DNA of 23,861 nt from a virus, in IMG/VR virus record IMGVR_UViG_3300030098_003709, positions 1 to 23,861 of that record; one strand, 5' to 3'. Position numbers and translations under genes: made by a program. Every line of letters starts with the position of its first letter. Within the stretch, counting starts at the first letter, position 1. The notes under the pieces were generated by a model that was given only the letters and a program-made list of their open reading frames with translations, did not search any database and had not been told where the DNA came from. Below, in pieces: positions 14,263 to 19,715 of the stretch.

Positions 14263-14306
14263 GAGGTTCCGTATTGAAAGTATGCTTTCTGATATATAGC
14301 TTTTTA

Positions 14307-14516
14307 TTAAGTGGCTATTGACACTTCTGGAGCTGAATTATTAATAGAGTTTTCTCTATTTGCTATTTTTGCTTCTTCCAGCTTAATCTGACCAATAACA
14401 TCTCTTATAGCGCTATCGATTCTGACCATATTGAGAGTGTATCTACCTTCTTTAAGGTGTTCCTGCTCCCAACTCAACTCCAAGGACTTTTTTTGTTTGT
14501 ACAGGTCTTGTACCAT
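14307..14516 (-). CDS. Small helical hypothetical protein (69 aa)
   Basis: Residues from MVQDLYKQKKSLELSWEQEH onward form one predicted long charged helix pair (GRYTLNMVRIDSAIRDVIGQ, then KLEEAKIANREN), ending in a short polar tail. A longer reading from the ATG at 14531 would place the Shine-Dalgarno inside the coding sequence; AGGAGG at 14523-14528 is 6 bases from the ATG at 14516, so I chose that start. The gene overlaps the end of the 86-codon gene by 65 bases in another frame. The family is unknown; similar small helical proteins sit between capsid and decoration genes in related phages. Confidence 0.5.
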   Translation of the reverse strand: MVQDLYKQKKSLELSWEQEHLKEGRYTLNMVRIDSAIRDVIGQIKLEEAKIANRENSINNSAPEVSIAT

Positions 14517-14706
14517 CATTAACCTCCTCATAGGTTATCCATTTACGACCCTTGTCATAAAATCCTGATTCGTCCCACTTTACACTATTTTCTCCCAGCT
14601 TGTCAACTATAGATTGTTCTATACTTTCTACACTATCTTGGGCTCTAATATTAAATTCTGTTTGATAGCCGTATGCTATGATTTTTACCTTGAAGTCCTT
14701 TTCCAT
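14452..14706 (-). CDS. Small hypothetical protein (84 aa)
   Basis: The sequence MEKDFKVKIIAYGYQTEFNI, then AQDSVESIEQSIVDKLGENS and ESGFYDKGRKWITYEEVNDG looks like a small alpha/beta domain. A GTG at 14712 could add two residues, but AAGG is 5 bases before the ATG at 14706, which I prefer. It is the first gene after the terminator behind the major capsid gene, and its 3' end overlaps the next gene by 65 bases. I do not recognise the family. The compact alternation of strand and helix argues that it is a real protein rather than a chance frame. Confidence 0.55.
   Translation of the reverse strand: MEKDFKVKIIAYGYQTEFNIRAQDSVESIEQSIVDKLGENSVKWDESGFYDKGRKWITYEEVNDGTRPVQTKKVLGVELGAGTP
14523..14528 (-). 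promoter_or_regulatory. Ribosome binding site that decides the start of the 69-aa gene
   Basis: AGGAGG on the minus strand is 3 bases from the ATG at 14519 and 6 bases from the ATG at 14516. The second spacing is the usual one. The site lies inside the coding sequence of the upstream overlapping gene, so translation of that gene will pass over it. Confidence 0.55.
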
Positions 14707-14725
14707 TTTCACCTTTTATTCTGAA

Positions 14726-14753
14726 AATGAGGCGGTTTTAAGGCCGCCTCATT
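14726..14753 (-). terminator. Hairpin terminator after the major capsid protein gene
   Basis: A perfect 10-bp stem (AATGAGGCGG with CCGCCTCATT) encloses an 8-base loop. On the transcribed strand it ends ATTTTC, giving a short U-rich tail. It lies 13 bases past the capsid gene's stop. G+C-rich stems are rare in this A+T-rich sequence. It probably ends or trims most capsid transcripts, keeping capsid mRNA abundant relative to later genes. Confidence 0.75.
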
Positions 14754-14766
14754 AATTTAATTAAGA

Positions 14767-15672
14767 TTACGCTCCTGGTGAGCCGAAAATACCTCTAGGG
14801 TCAGACCAGCCGAAGCTGTATCTTTCTCTAGCTTTGTATCTAACGTTACCAGTATCGAAGTCACCTTCCATAGCTGTCTTAATTGGTGCTCTAACGAACA
14901 TTTTCATTCCGTTAGGTACATCTGTTCTAATGAACCAAGCGTCAGTATCAGTTAAGAAATTGTTAACCACATAACCTTGTGGAACCATTCCCATTGATTT
15001 GACAGCATTGATATCATTATCAGCTGTTCCAACTCTACCTGCAGACTTCATCAGTCTTTCAGCAGTAAATTGAAGCGCAGAAGGAATAATCATTTTATTC
15101 CCCTTAGCAGCAATTTTAAGACCTCTTTCATCAACCATTGCAGCAATGTCTATTAAAGCTTGCTCCAAGGAAGTTTCATTCAAGTCGGCTGAAGTAGTCA
15201 ACTCGTTTTTGAAAGATCCCGCTAATATCGGGTGGTCCGTAGCACATAGTTCTTTTCCGTCGCCACCTTTGTAAGTGTTGTCGAATGCATTGTTTAGAAC
15301 GTTTGCCGCTTTCACTTGTTTAGTGTTCGACATAGATCTAGCTAATGCTTTTGTATATCTAGACGCAAGTCTGTCATACAAGTTATCTTCAACCGCTTCT
15401 TCAGTGATTGCGAAAGCAAGTGCTATCGTTTCATGAGTGTATCTAGCTGTGAAAGTCTCTTGTGCATCATCAAATGATACTCCTTGACCTTCCGCTTTAA
15501 CCTGTGCGTTTCCGAATCCAGATAACATAACTTCTTCTTCAAAAGCTCTGTCTGAATTTTCTGTTTCAAAGATTTCAGCGTGCTGATTCTCATATCTTTT
15601 ATATTCCAGGCCGAATAAAGCATTCAATCCTGGCTCTAGTTCTTTAACTAGCTGTGATCGTGATATTGCCAT
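14767..15672 (-). CDS. Major capsid protein, HK97-fold, Mu gpT-like (301 aa)
   Basis: It forms the icosahedral head shell. An N-terminal helical part (residues 1-45) leads to the E-loop/P-domain region (FTARYTHETIALAFAITEEA at 74-93 and LYDRLASRYTKALARSMSNT at 99-118). The A-domain region includes ELCATDHPILAGSFKNELTT at 141-160, SLEQALIDIAAMVDERGLKI at 168-187 and KMIIPSALQFTAERLM at 193-208. The TDHP-ILAG, DERGLKI and IIPSAL-x-x-x-AERL motifs are typical of the Mu gpT-like capsid group common in marine phages. At 301 aa it is a normal, compact length without an obvious protease or insertion domain. A strong AAGGAG precedes the ATG; a terminator follows. Scaffold and co-chaperonin genes lie upstream, as expected for head assembly. 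Confidence 0.9.
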   Translation of the reverse strand: MAISRSQLVKELEPGLNALFGLEYKRYENQHAEIFETENSDRAFEEEVMLSGFGNAQVKAEGQGVSFDDAQETFTARYTHETIALAFAITEEAVEDNLYDRLASRYTKALARSMSNTKQVKAANVLNNAFDNTYKGGDGKELCATDHPILAGSFKNELTTSADLNETSLEQALIDIAAMVDERGLKIAAKGNKMIIPSALQFTAERLMKSAGRVGTADNDINAVKSMGMVPQGYVVNNFLTDTDAWFIRTDVPNGMKMFVRAPIKTAMEGDFDTGNVRYKARERYSFGWSDPRGIFGSPGA

Positions 15673-15686
15673 AATTTATCTCCTTA

Positions 15687-16304
15687 TTATATGCCTGTTG
15701 CTAATGAGCCAACTAAGTACTGGTGTAAGTTACATTTAACTACAACCGAGCAATATGCAGCTGTCTCATCTTGGTTTTCTGGATTTTCTCCTACTCTAAC
15801 CATTCTCAATTGTTTTGCAGTTGTTGCTGCAGAAGCAATATCCAATGTTATAGAAGATCTTCCGTTTGTATCGTCACCAGCCGCTGCTGTCGTTGCAAAA
15901 GTCAAGCCTACTTTAGCTTGTCTTAAAGCAACCGTCGCGCCTAGCGTTGCGTTTGTTCCAATCATGTATTCCTGAAAAGGATCATCGATTATAAACGCTT
16001 TAGTGGTCTCACTGTTCGCAGGTGTTGTTCCGCCAACGTACCAGTTATTCCATGTTGGTTTTGAAGTTGTACCATCTGTGTAGTACACACCATTCAAAGT
16101 TCCCACCATAGCAGTACCTTGAGCAGCTTCAACAATGTATCCACCTGTAGCGGCATTTATGTCTACTTTAACAGGTGTTCCATTATATAGCGTCCCAGCT
16201 TGAGCACTAGCGATTTCGTATTTAGACTGACCTTGAATAGAAGGTGTATTACCAACTCTCATGATCGGTCGCAAACCGAAACCTTGCGTGTGTGTGTTTG
16301 CCAT
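15687..16304 (-). CDS. Capsid-accessory protein next to the MCP (205 aa)
   Basis: The start MANTHTQGFGLRPIMRVG, followed by YEIASAQAGTLYNGTPVKVD, is a signature of a protein found directly ahead of the capsid gene in many marine phages. The rest is beta-rich (GGYIVEAAQGTAMVGTLNGV, then AFIIDDPFQEYMIGTNATLG) with a conserved-looking C-terminus (ENPENQDETAAYCSVVVKCN, LHQYLVGS). A capsid cement or stabilising role is inferred from context. The ribosome site (ATAAGGAGATAAA) is almost the same as that of the capsid gene, suggesting matched high expression. A 10-bp palindrome lies just upstream of it. Confidence 0.68.
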   Translation of the reverse strand: MANTHTQGFGLRPIMRVGNTPSIQGQSKYEIASAQAGTLYNGTPVKVDINAATGGYIVEAAQGTAMVGTLNGVYYTDGTTSKPTWNNWYVGGTTPANSETTKAFIIDDPFQEYMIGTNATLGATVALRQAKVGLTFATTAAAGDDTNGRSSITLDIASAATTAKQLRMVRVGENPENQDETAAYCSVVVKCNLHQYLVGSLATGI

Positions 16305-16319
16305 AGTTTATCTCCTTAT

Positions 16320-16341
16320 GTTTACGACACATGTCGTAAAC
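16320..16341. promoter_or_regulatory. 10-bp perfect inverted repeat before the capsid-accessory gene
   Basis: GTTTACGACA and TGTCGTAAAC are perfect inverted arms separated only by CA. On the transcribed strand the repeat ends a few bases before the AAGGAG site of the 205-aa gene. No U run follows, so it is not a normal terminator. It could be an operator, an RNA processing or stability hairpin, or a translation control element. Confidence 0.6.
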
Positions 16342-16378
16342 GGTTTATGTTAATTCGTTGGTTAGAATCGTTAAAAGA

Positions 16379-16840
16379 TTAACTTTTCTTAGTACCACCG
16401 AAGGTTACACGAGTCTGCCTTTCACTATCGATCGGCATACTTGGATGCTGTTCCTTCATAAGGTCGTTGTCTAATGCTTCGTTCTTAGCTTCAGTTTGTT
16501 TTCTGAAGTACTCTTCACGAGCTTTCGCAACCTCTTCTGGTATCCTAGCCAGCAATAGGCCGCCAACCCCAATGACTCCTGCATATTTGCCTTCTTTAAC
16601 AGTTGGATAATCAGAACCTGGGTATTGGTCTGCTCTCACGAGTTCCCATCCAGATCTAACTTTGCCAGACATATTCTGGGCATCATCAAAGCCCATAGTC
16701 TCAGCTCTTATCCATCTGTGCCGAAAACCGTCTGGCGCAGGTGGTGCATCTAAAGATGACGGGGGAGTCCAAGTGGTAGGTCTTTTAACCTTATCTCTTG
16801 TCTGACTCGCGCGATGAGTTTTTATGTTGTCGTTTTTCAT
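16379..16840 (-). CDS. Conserved phage protein of the head operon (153 aa)
   Basis: A basic, disordered N-terminus (KTHRASQTRDKVKRPTTWTP and a Pro-rich stretch) precedes a small conserved core (FRHRWIRAETMGFDDAQNMS, then VRSGWELVRADQYPG and the hydrophobic GVIGVGGLLLARIPEEVAKA). The C-terminal third is charged and helical. The RWIR...GWE-x-V core is common just before capsid genes in marine phages, but I know of no proven function. It follows the scaffold gene with a 1-base gap. Because of its place between scaffold and capsid, a head-assembly or internal head role is reasonable. GVIGVGGLLL is too short and too Gly-rich to be a sure membrane span. Confidence 0.62.
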   Translation of the reverse strand: MKNDNIKTHRASQTRDKVKRPTTWTPPSSLDAPPAPDGFRHRWIRAETMGFDDAQNMSGKVRSGWELVRADQYPGSDYPTVKEGKYAGVIGVGGLLLARIPEEVAKAREEYFRKQTEAKNEALDNDLMKEQHPSMPIDSERQTRVTFGGTKKS

Positions 16841-16841
16841 G

Positions 16842-17819
16842 TTACGCCTCCTTCGCGATTAATTGTTTTGCGTACTCTTCAAGTGGCACACCTAATCTTT
16901 TAGCGATTGCCGTTTGTGATGGTGTGAGTTTCACAGTTTTTCTGCGTCCTGTTACGCTTGGACGTTTAGCTGATGCTACAGTCTGAGCAGGTTTATTTGC
17001 TCTTTCTGTAGAAGTACCTTCCATCTTATCAAATTTCTGCGGAAATTCAAGTCTCATTCTTTTATCAATTTCAACATAATATTCGTCAGATTGAGGGTCA
17101 AAACCTTCCTTCTCTACGAGTGTTTTATGCATGTCAAATGCAGTATAAGTCATTGCAGTATCATTGCCAAACCAGCCATTTTTAGATGCCCAAGCTTCCG
17201 CTTTAGGATCAGTTTTAGCCGTTTCAGTACCTTGAGGTCTAACTTTTACCTCTTTGTCCTGTTCTTTAGCAGTTTCTTCCTTCAATGTTTTCAAAGAGGA
17301 TAATCTAGCTGCATCTGCAGTTAAATTAGCCATTTGTTCTTGAGCTTTAACTTGACCATCAACGTCTCCTGCTTCAATTGCTGATTTTAAAGCAATTCTC
17401 GCAGCATCCATGTTGGTTTTAACTCTAGTTTCAAACTCAGAAACATAAGACTTATCAAGTTTAGAGAATCTATCTTGTAATTGATCTCTTTCACTTTTAG
17501 CTGTTTTTGCAAAAGCAATAGCTTCTTCTCTTTGTCTTTCTGCTTCACGCATTTTTCGAGTTAATTTAGCAATACGTTTTTGAACGCCTTCGCTATATTG
17601 TTTTAACTCGTCTTTCTCTTCTACTTTTGTTTCTTCCTTCTCTTCTTTCGGAGCCTCAGTCTTAACAGGCGTATCTTCCACCTGTTCAACTTTGATCTCT
17701 TCCTTCTCAGCAGTATTTGTCTGCTCTTCCGGCTTCTTTTCTAGATCGACTTCAGTTTCACTTTCGTTAGTGTCTCCTACATCAACCATAGGTTCTTTTT
17801 TTATGTCTTCTTCTTGCAT
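16842..17819 (-). CDS. Capsid scaffolding protein (325 aa)
   Basis: It directs assembly of the procapsid from capsid protein and then leaves. The N-terminal 75 residues are strongly acidic and low-complexity (repeated E/K/V/T). Residues about 73-125 and 130-185 are predicted coiled coil (KRIAKLTRKMREAERQREEA at 81-100). A middle segment contains WASKNGWFGNDTAMTYTAFD at 210-229. The C-terminal 40 residues are basic and helical (SAKRPSVTGRRKTVKLTPSQ, then AIAKRLGVPLEEYAKQLI), resembling the positively charged coat-binding end of P22-type scaffolds. No protease motif is seen. It lies two genes upstream of the capsid gene pair and right after the co-chaperonin, which supports the role. GGAAGG precedes the start. 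Confidence 0.85.
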   Translation of the reverse strand: MQEEDIKKEPMVDVGDTNESETEVDLEKKPEEQTNTAEKEEIKVEQVEDTPVKTEAPKEEKEETKVEEKDELKQYSEGVQKRIAKLTRKMREAERQREEAIAFAKTAKSERDQLQDRFSKLDKSYVSEFETRVKTNMDAARIALKSAIEAGDVDGQVKAQEQMANLTADAARLSSLKTLKEETAKEQDKEVKVRPQGTETAKTDPKAEAWASKNGWFGNDTAMTYTAFDMHKTLVEKEGFDPQSDEYYVEIDKRMRLEFPQKFDKMEGTSTERANKPAQTVASAKRPSVTGRRKTVKLTPSQTAIAKRLGVPLEEYAKQLIAKEA

Positions 17820-17834
17820 AGTTCCTTCCTATGT

Positions 17835-18299
17835 TTATATGTAATGAAGAATTGATTCGGGATCTTTTATAGTCCCTAACACTTCATCATCGTTTAGTAT
17901 TCGCACTTCTCCACCTTCAATTGGTAATCTTGAACCCGCATAACGAGCAAAGATAACCCAATCTCCTAATTTGCACCAAGGTTCATTAAATTTTTCTTTA
18001 TCCTTGTATGCAAGATCCCCCATCTTTAAAACATAACCACAATTTGTAGCTATTCTTGCTTTGTCTAAAGATTCTTGGGAAAAAATTATTCCACCTTTAG
18101 TTTTCTCTTTTGGAGTAAAAGGTAAAACTAAAAGTCTATATCCTGTTGGATTTGGTAATTGTTCTTTTTGATTTTCAACATCTTCTGGATCAAGCCTTTT
18201 AGTTTCTTCTTCTTTTGGTTCTGAATTATATTTATCTAATAAAGCTGATTTATTTTTTGGGATTTCTCCCTGAGATGTCGACGATTGTTCCTTTTTCAT
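17835..18299 (-). CDS. groES: GroES-like co-chaperonin (154 aa)
   Basis: A GroES/Cpn10-type cap that would pair with a host GroEL to fold phage proteins, most likely the capsid protein. Residues 1-50 are a charged extension absent from bacterial GroES, which is about 95-100 aa. The core begins TGYRLLVLPF (52-61). The mobile loop KEKTKGGIIFSQESLDKA spans 64-81 and contains the GroEL-binding hydrophobic triplet IIF (71-73; IVL in E. coli). Later come GYVLKMG (88-94), LGDWVIFARYAG (111-122) and the closing VRILNDDEVLGTI (132-144), which match the GroES end where the IL-x-x-x-(D/E)-x-L motif lies. T4 gp31 is a known functional parallel. It lies directly before the scaffold gene. AAGGAG lies 7 bases from the ATG. 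It overlaps the 78-aa gene by 50 bases. Confidence 0.88.
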   Translation of the reverse strand: MKKEQSSTSQGEIPKNKSALLDKYNSEPKEEETKRLDPEDVENQKEQLPNPTGYRLLVLPFTPKEKTKGGIIFSQESLDKARIATNCGYVLKMGDLAYKDKEKFNEPWCKLGDWVIFARYAGSRLPIEGGEVRILNDDEVLGTIKDPESILHYI

Positions 18300-18486
18300 T
18301 TTTTTGCTCCTTATCTTTAAGCAGGTTAGAGATTTCCTGTAATGCTATTTGTATAGCATGTGCTTGTCCTACTAAATACTTGTATTTTTCCATATTGTCA
18401 ACCCCATCCATTAAACTATCCCCGATAGTTTGTAATTGACCATGAAGTCTCTTTCTTAATGTAGTTATTATTTCAAAAGTATCCAT
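18250..18486 (-). CDS. Small helical conserved phage protein (78 aa)
   Basis: The sequence MDTFEIITTLRKRLHGQLQT, then GDSLMDGVDNMEKYKYLVGQ and IQIALQEISNLLKDKEQK is a helix-turn-helix-shaped hairpin (about 2-28 and 35-62) with a basic tail. I recognise it as a recurrent small protein near portal or capsid genes in marine phages; its function is unknown. It resembles small proteins that bind or staple other virion proteins, but that is only shape. GAGGAG lies upstream of the ATG. Its last 50 bases overlap the co-chaperonin start in another frame, so the two are probably translated in a coupled way. Confidence 0.68.
   Translation of the reverse strand: MDTFEIITTLRKRLHGQLQTIGDSLMDGVDNMEKYKYLVGQAHAIQIALQEISNLLKDKEQKNEKGTIVDISGRNPKK
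18307..18312 (-). promoter_or_regulatory. Ribosome binding site for the co-chaperonin gene inside the upstream gene
   Basis: AAGGAG with a 7-base A-rich spacer precedes the ATG at 18299. The site lies within the coding sequence of the 78-aa gene in another frame, which supports the chosen co-chaperonin start and the 50-base gene overlap. Confidence 0.7.
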
Positions 18487-18509
18487 TCTCTTCTCCTCTT
18501 TTCTTTTGT

Positions 18510-18722
18510 TTAGGGTTTAAATCCTTTATCTTTATAGTATTTTCTATAGGTAGGATTAGATAGATTTATACCATCATATTCACCCTGTATGTTAGGTCCT
18601 ACATATCCACCTAAAGATTTTTTTACTCTACCACCTTTATTATACTTTCTTTCCCATTCTTTTGCAATTTTGGGAAGATTAGCATGCATATATCTTCTTT
18701 GTTTTTCTGATTTAAAAGGCAT
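18510..18722 (-). CDS. Small basic conserved phage protein (70 aa)
   Basis: The N-terminus MPFKSEKQRRYMHANLPKIA, followed by KEWERKYNKGGRV, is a well-conserved motif among small proteins of marine phages. The rest is Gly/Tyr-rich (KKSLGGYVGPNIQGEYDGIN). It is strongly basic with no membrane span. A role in binding nucleic acid or the acidic surface of a virion protein is possible but unproven. The ATG overlaps the stop of the 83-aa gene as TAATG; it has no separate strong ribosome site. Confidence 0.62.
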   Translation of the reverse strand: MPFKSEKQRRYMHANLPKIAKEWERKYNKGGRVKKSLGGYVGPNIQGEYDGINLSNPTYRKYYKDKGFKP

Positions 18723-18973
18723 TATTTATCACCAAATATTTTTTTTGCAGTTTCCAAATTTTTCTTAGTTTTGTTAACTGTGTCTTTTAGATTATCTTCA
18801 GTTTTTTTAAGTGTTTGTTTCAAATCAAATGCAGCAGCTTTCATTTTAGCCATACCTGCTTTCATTTTAACCTCACCCTTAGTCATTGCGCCTTTAATTG
18901 GTTTAAGAGGCTTAACTTTATCAATAACTTTTCCAGCTGTTTTTGGATTACGTAATAAGTTTATCCAACCCAT
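18722..18973 (-). CDS. Small Lys-rich helical protein (83 aa)
   Basis: The N-terminus MGWINLLRNPKTAGKVIDKV is followed by a long Lys/Ala-rich region with K-M-K-A repeats and KKTEDNLKDTVNKTKKNLET, predicted as extended amphipathic helix or coiled coil. It is very basic. Nothing in it identifies a function. It starts in a TAATG overlap with the 75-aa gene and ends in a TAATG overlap with the 70-aa gene, so the three are translated as a chain. Internal virion or DNA-associated roles are possible but not supported further. Confidence 0.58.
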   Translation of the reverse strand: MGWINLLRNPKTAGKVIDKVKPLKPIKGAMTKGEVKMKAGMAKMKAAAFDLKQTLKKTEDNLKDTVNKTKKNLETAKKIFGDK

Positions 18974-19200
18974 TAGGATTTATCCATTGTTGAAACTGAA
19001 GAATATGCTCTTTTACCCATAGCTTTTTCCATGCCTTTAGACTCATCTCTTCTAGCTTTGTAGCTTTGAGATTTAGTCGATTCAGCACCATCTCGTGCAC
19101 CTAAAGATTCATCAAGTCTATCATCATAGCCTTGTTTTTTCTTTTCAGTTGCAGACGCATATGGAAAACGAACATTAGATCTTACTCCGTTTTGTCTCAT
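18973..19200 (-). CDS. Small charged hypothetical protein (75 aa)
   Basis: Highly polar and probably disordered: MRQNGVRSNVRFPYASATEK, then KQGYDDRLDESLGARDGAES and SKGMEKAMGKRAYSSVSTMD. The DDRLDESLGARDG-like phrase is familiar from small proteins near portal genes in marine phages, but I cannot name a family. Its start overlaps the end of the 114-aa gene by 4 bases (ATGA). The frame is uninterrupted and embedded in a chain of coupled genes, which is the main support that it is real. Confidence 0.55.
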   Translation of the reverse strand: MRQNGVRSNVRFPYASATEKKKQGYDDRLDESLGARDGAESTKSQSYKARRDESKGMEKAMGKRAYSSVSTMDKS

Positions 19201-19541
19201 TTGTCCTCCTTATTTTTTTTGTCCTCTTTATCTTTAGTAAGTAAACTTTTACCAGCCCCATAAGTTGCGACCGGCGATGTTACTTTAAGATATCCTTTAG
19301 CTTTAGTCAAAGCCTTCTTTGTATCACTTTTATTAGCTTCTTTTTTAGTAATCGAAGGTTTTCCACTTTTTGTATATTTAGGGGTAACTCCAGAAGCAGC
19401 TTCTGTTACTGCCGTTGAGGACCATTGATTAATTTTTCCTTTTATCAGTTGTTTAGGATCTTTTAATCTATAAACCGTTTCTGTTTTAGGGCTTTTTAAA
19501 AAAGCTTTTCCCCAACCAGTTAAGGCTCTTACTTTACTCAT
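19197..19541 (-). CDS. Lys-rich hypothetical protein (114 aa)
   Basis: It starts MSKVRALTGWGKAFLKSPKT and contains Lys/Thr/Ser-rich stretches ending in a K/D/E tail (KDKEDKKNKEDK). A short hydrophobic piece (YLKVTSPVATYGAGKSLL) lies near the C-terminus but is not a convincing membrane helix. No family is recognised. It follows the 56-aa gene after 3 bases without a clear Shine-Dalgarno, so coupling is likely. Its composition matches the other small basic proteins of this cluster. Confidence 0.55.
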   Translation of the reverse strand: MSKVRALTGWGKAFLKSPKTETVYRLKDPKQLIKGKINQWSSTAVTEAASGVTPKYTKSGKPSITKKEANKSDTKKALTKAKGYLKVTSPVATYGAGKSLLTKDKEDKKNKEDK

Positions 19542-19544
19542 TGT

Positions 19545-19715
19545 TTATGCGACTTCGCAGCCGTAACCTTTTTTAGCTTTTCCTCTAGATGTAATTTCCT
19601 TTACAACTCTTTTCTTTTCAGCTTTAAGATTTTCTTTTCCTTTTTTAGTATATGCTTTTTCAGCATCTACACGACCTAATTCTTCTAGTTCGTTCATTTT
19701 TTTTGTGTTTGCCAT
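19545..19715 (-). CDS. Short Lys-rich protein (56 aa)
   Basis: A 56-codon frame from ATG at 19715 to TAA at 19545: MANTKKMNELEELGRVDAEK, then YTKKGKENLKAEKKRVVKEI, then TSRGKAKKGYGCEVA. A GGAGG site lies 9 bases before the ATG, and the ATG overlaps the preceding stop (TAATG). It fills what would otherwise be a 170-base gap. The RGKAKKGYG end resembles the (R)G-x-A-x-(K/R)G-x-x-(Y/F)-x-G tails of many small marine phage proteins. The function is unknown. Confidence 0.62.
   Translation of the reverse strand: MANTKKMNELEELGRVDAEKAYTKKGKENLKAEKKRVVKEITSRGKAKKGYGCEVA

Noticed and set aside
15423-15623. 66-codon minus-strand frame inside the capsid gene
   Set aside because: It lies wholly within the major capsid protein in another frame, and its composition is what a shifted reading would give.
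16391-16600. GVIGVGGLLLARI of the 153-aa protein as a membrane segment
   Set aside because: The hydrophobic stretch is about 12 residues, Gly-rich and flanked by charged residues, too short for a membrane span.
16842-17819. Acidic, repetitive N-terminus of the scaffold read as a separate regulatory protein
   Set aside because: The frame is continuous through coiled coil and basic C-terminus, and an acidic N-terminus is common in scaffolds; no internal start with a good ribosome site was evident.
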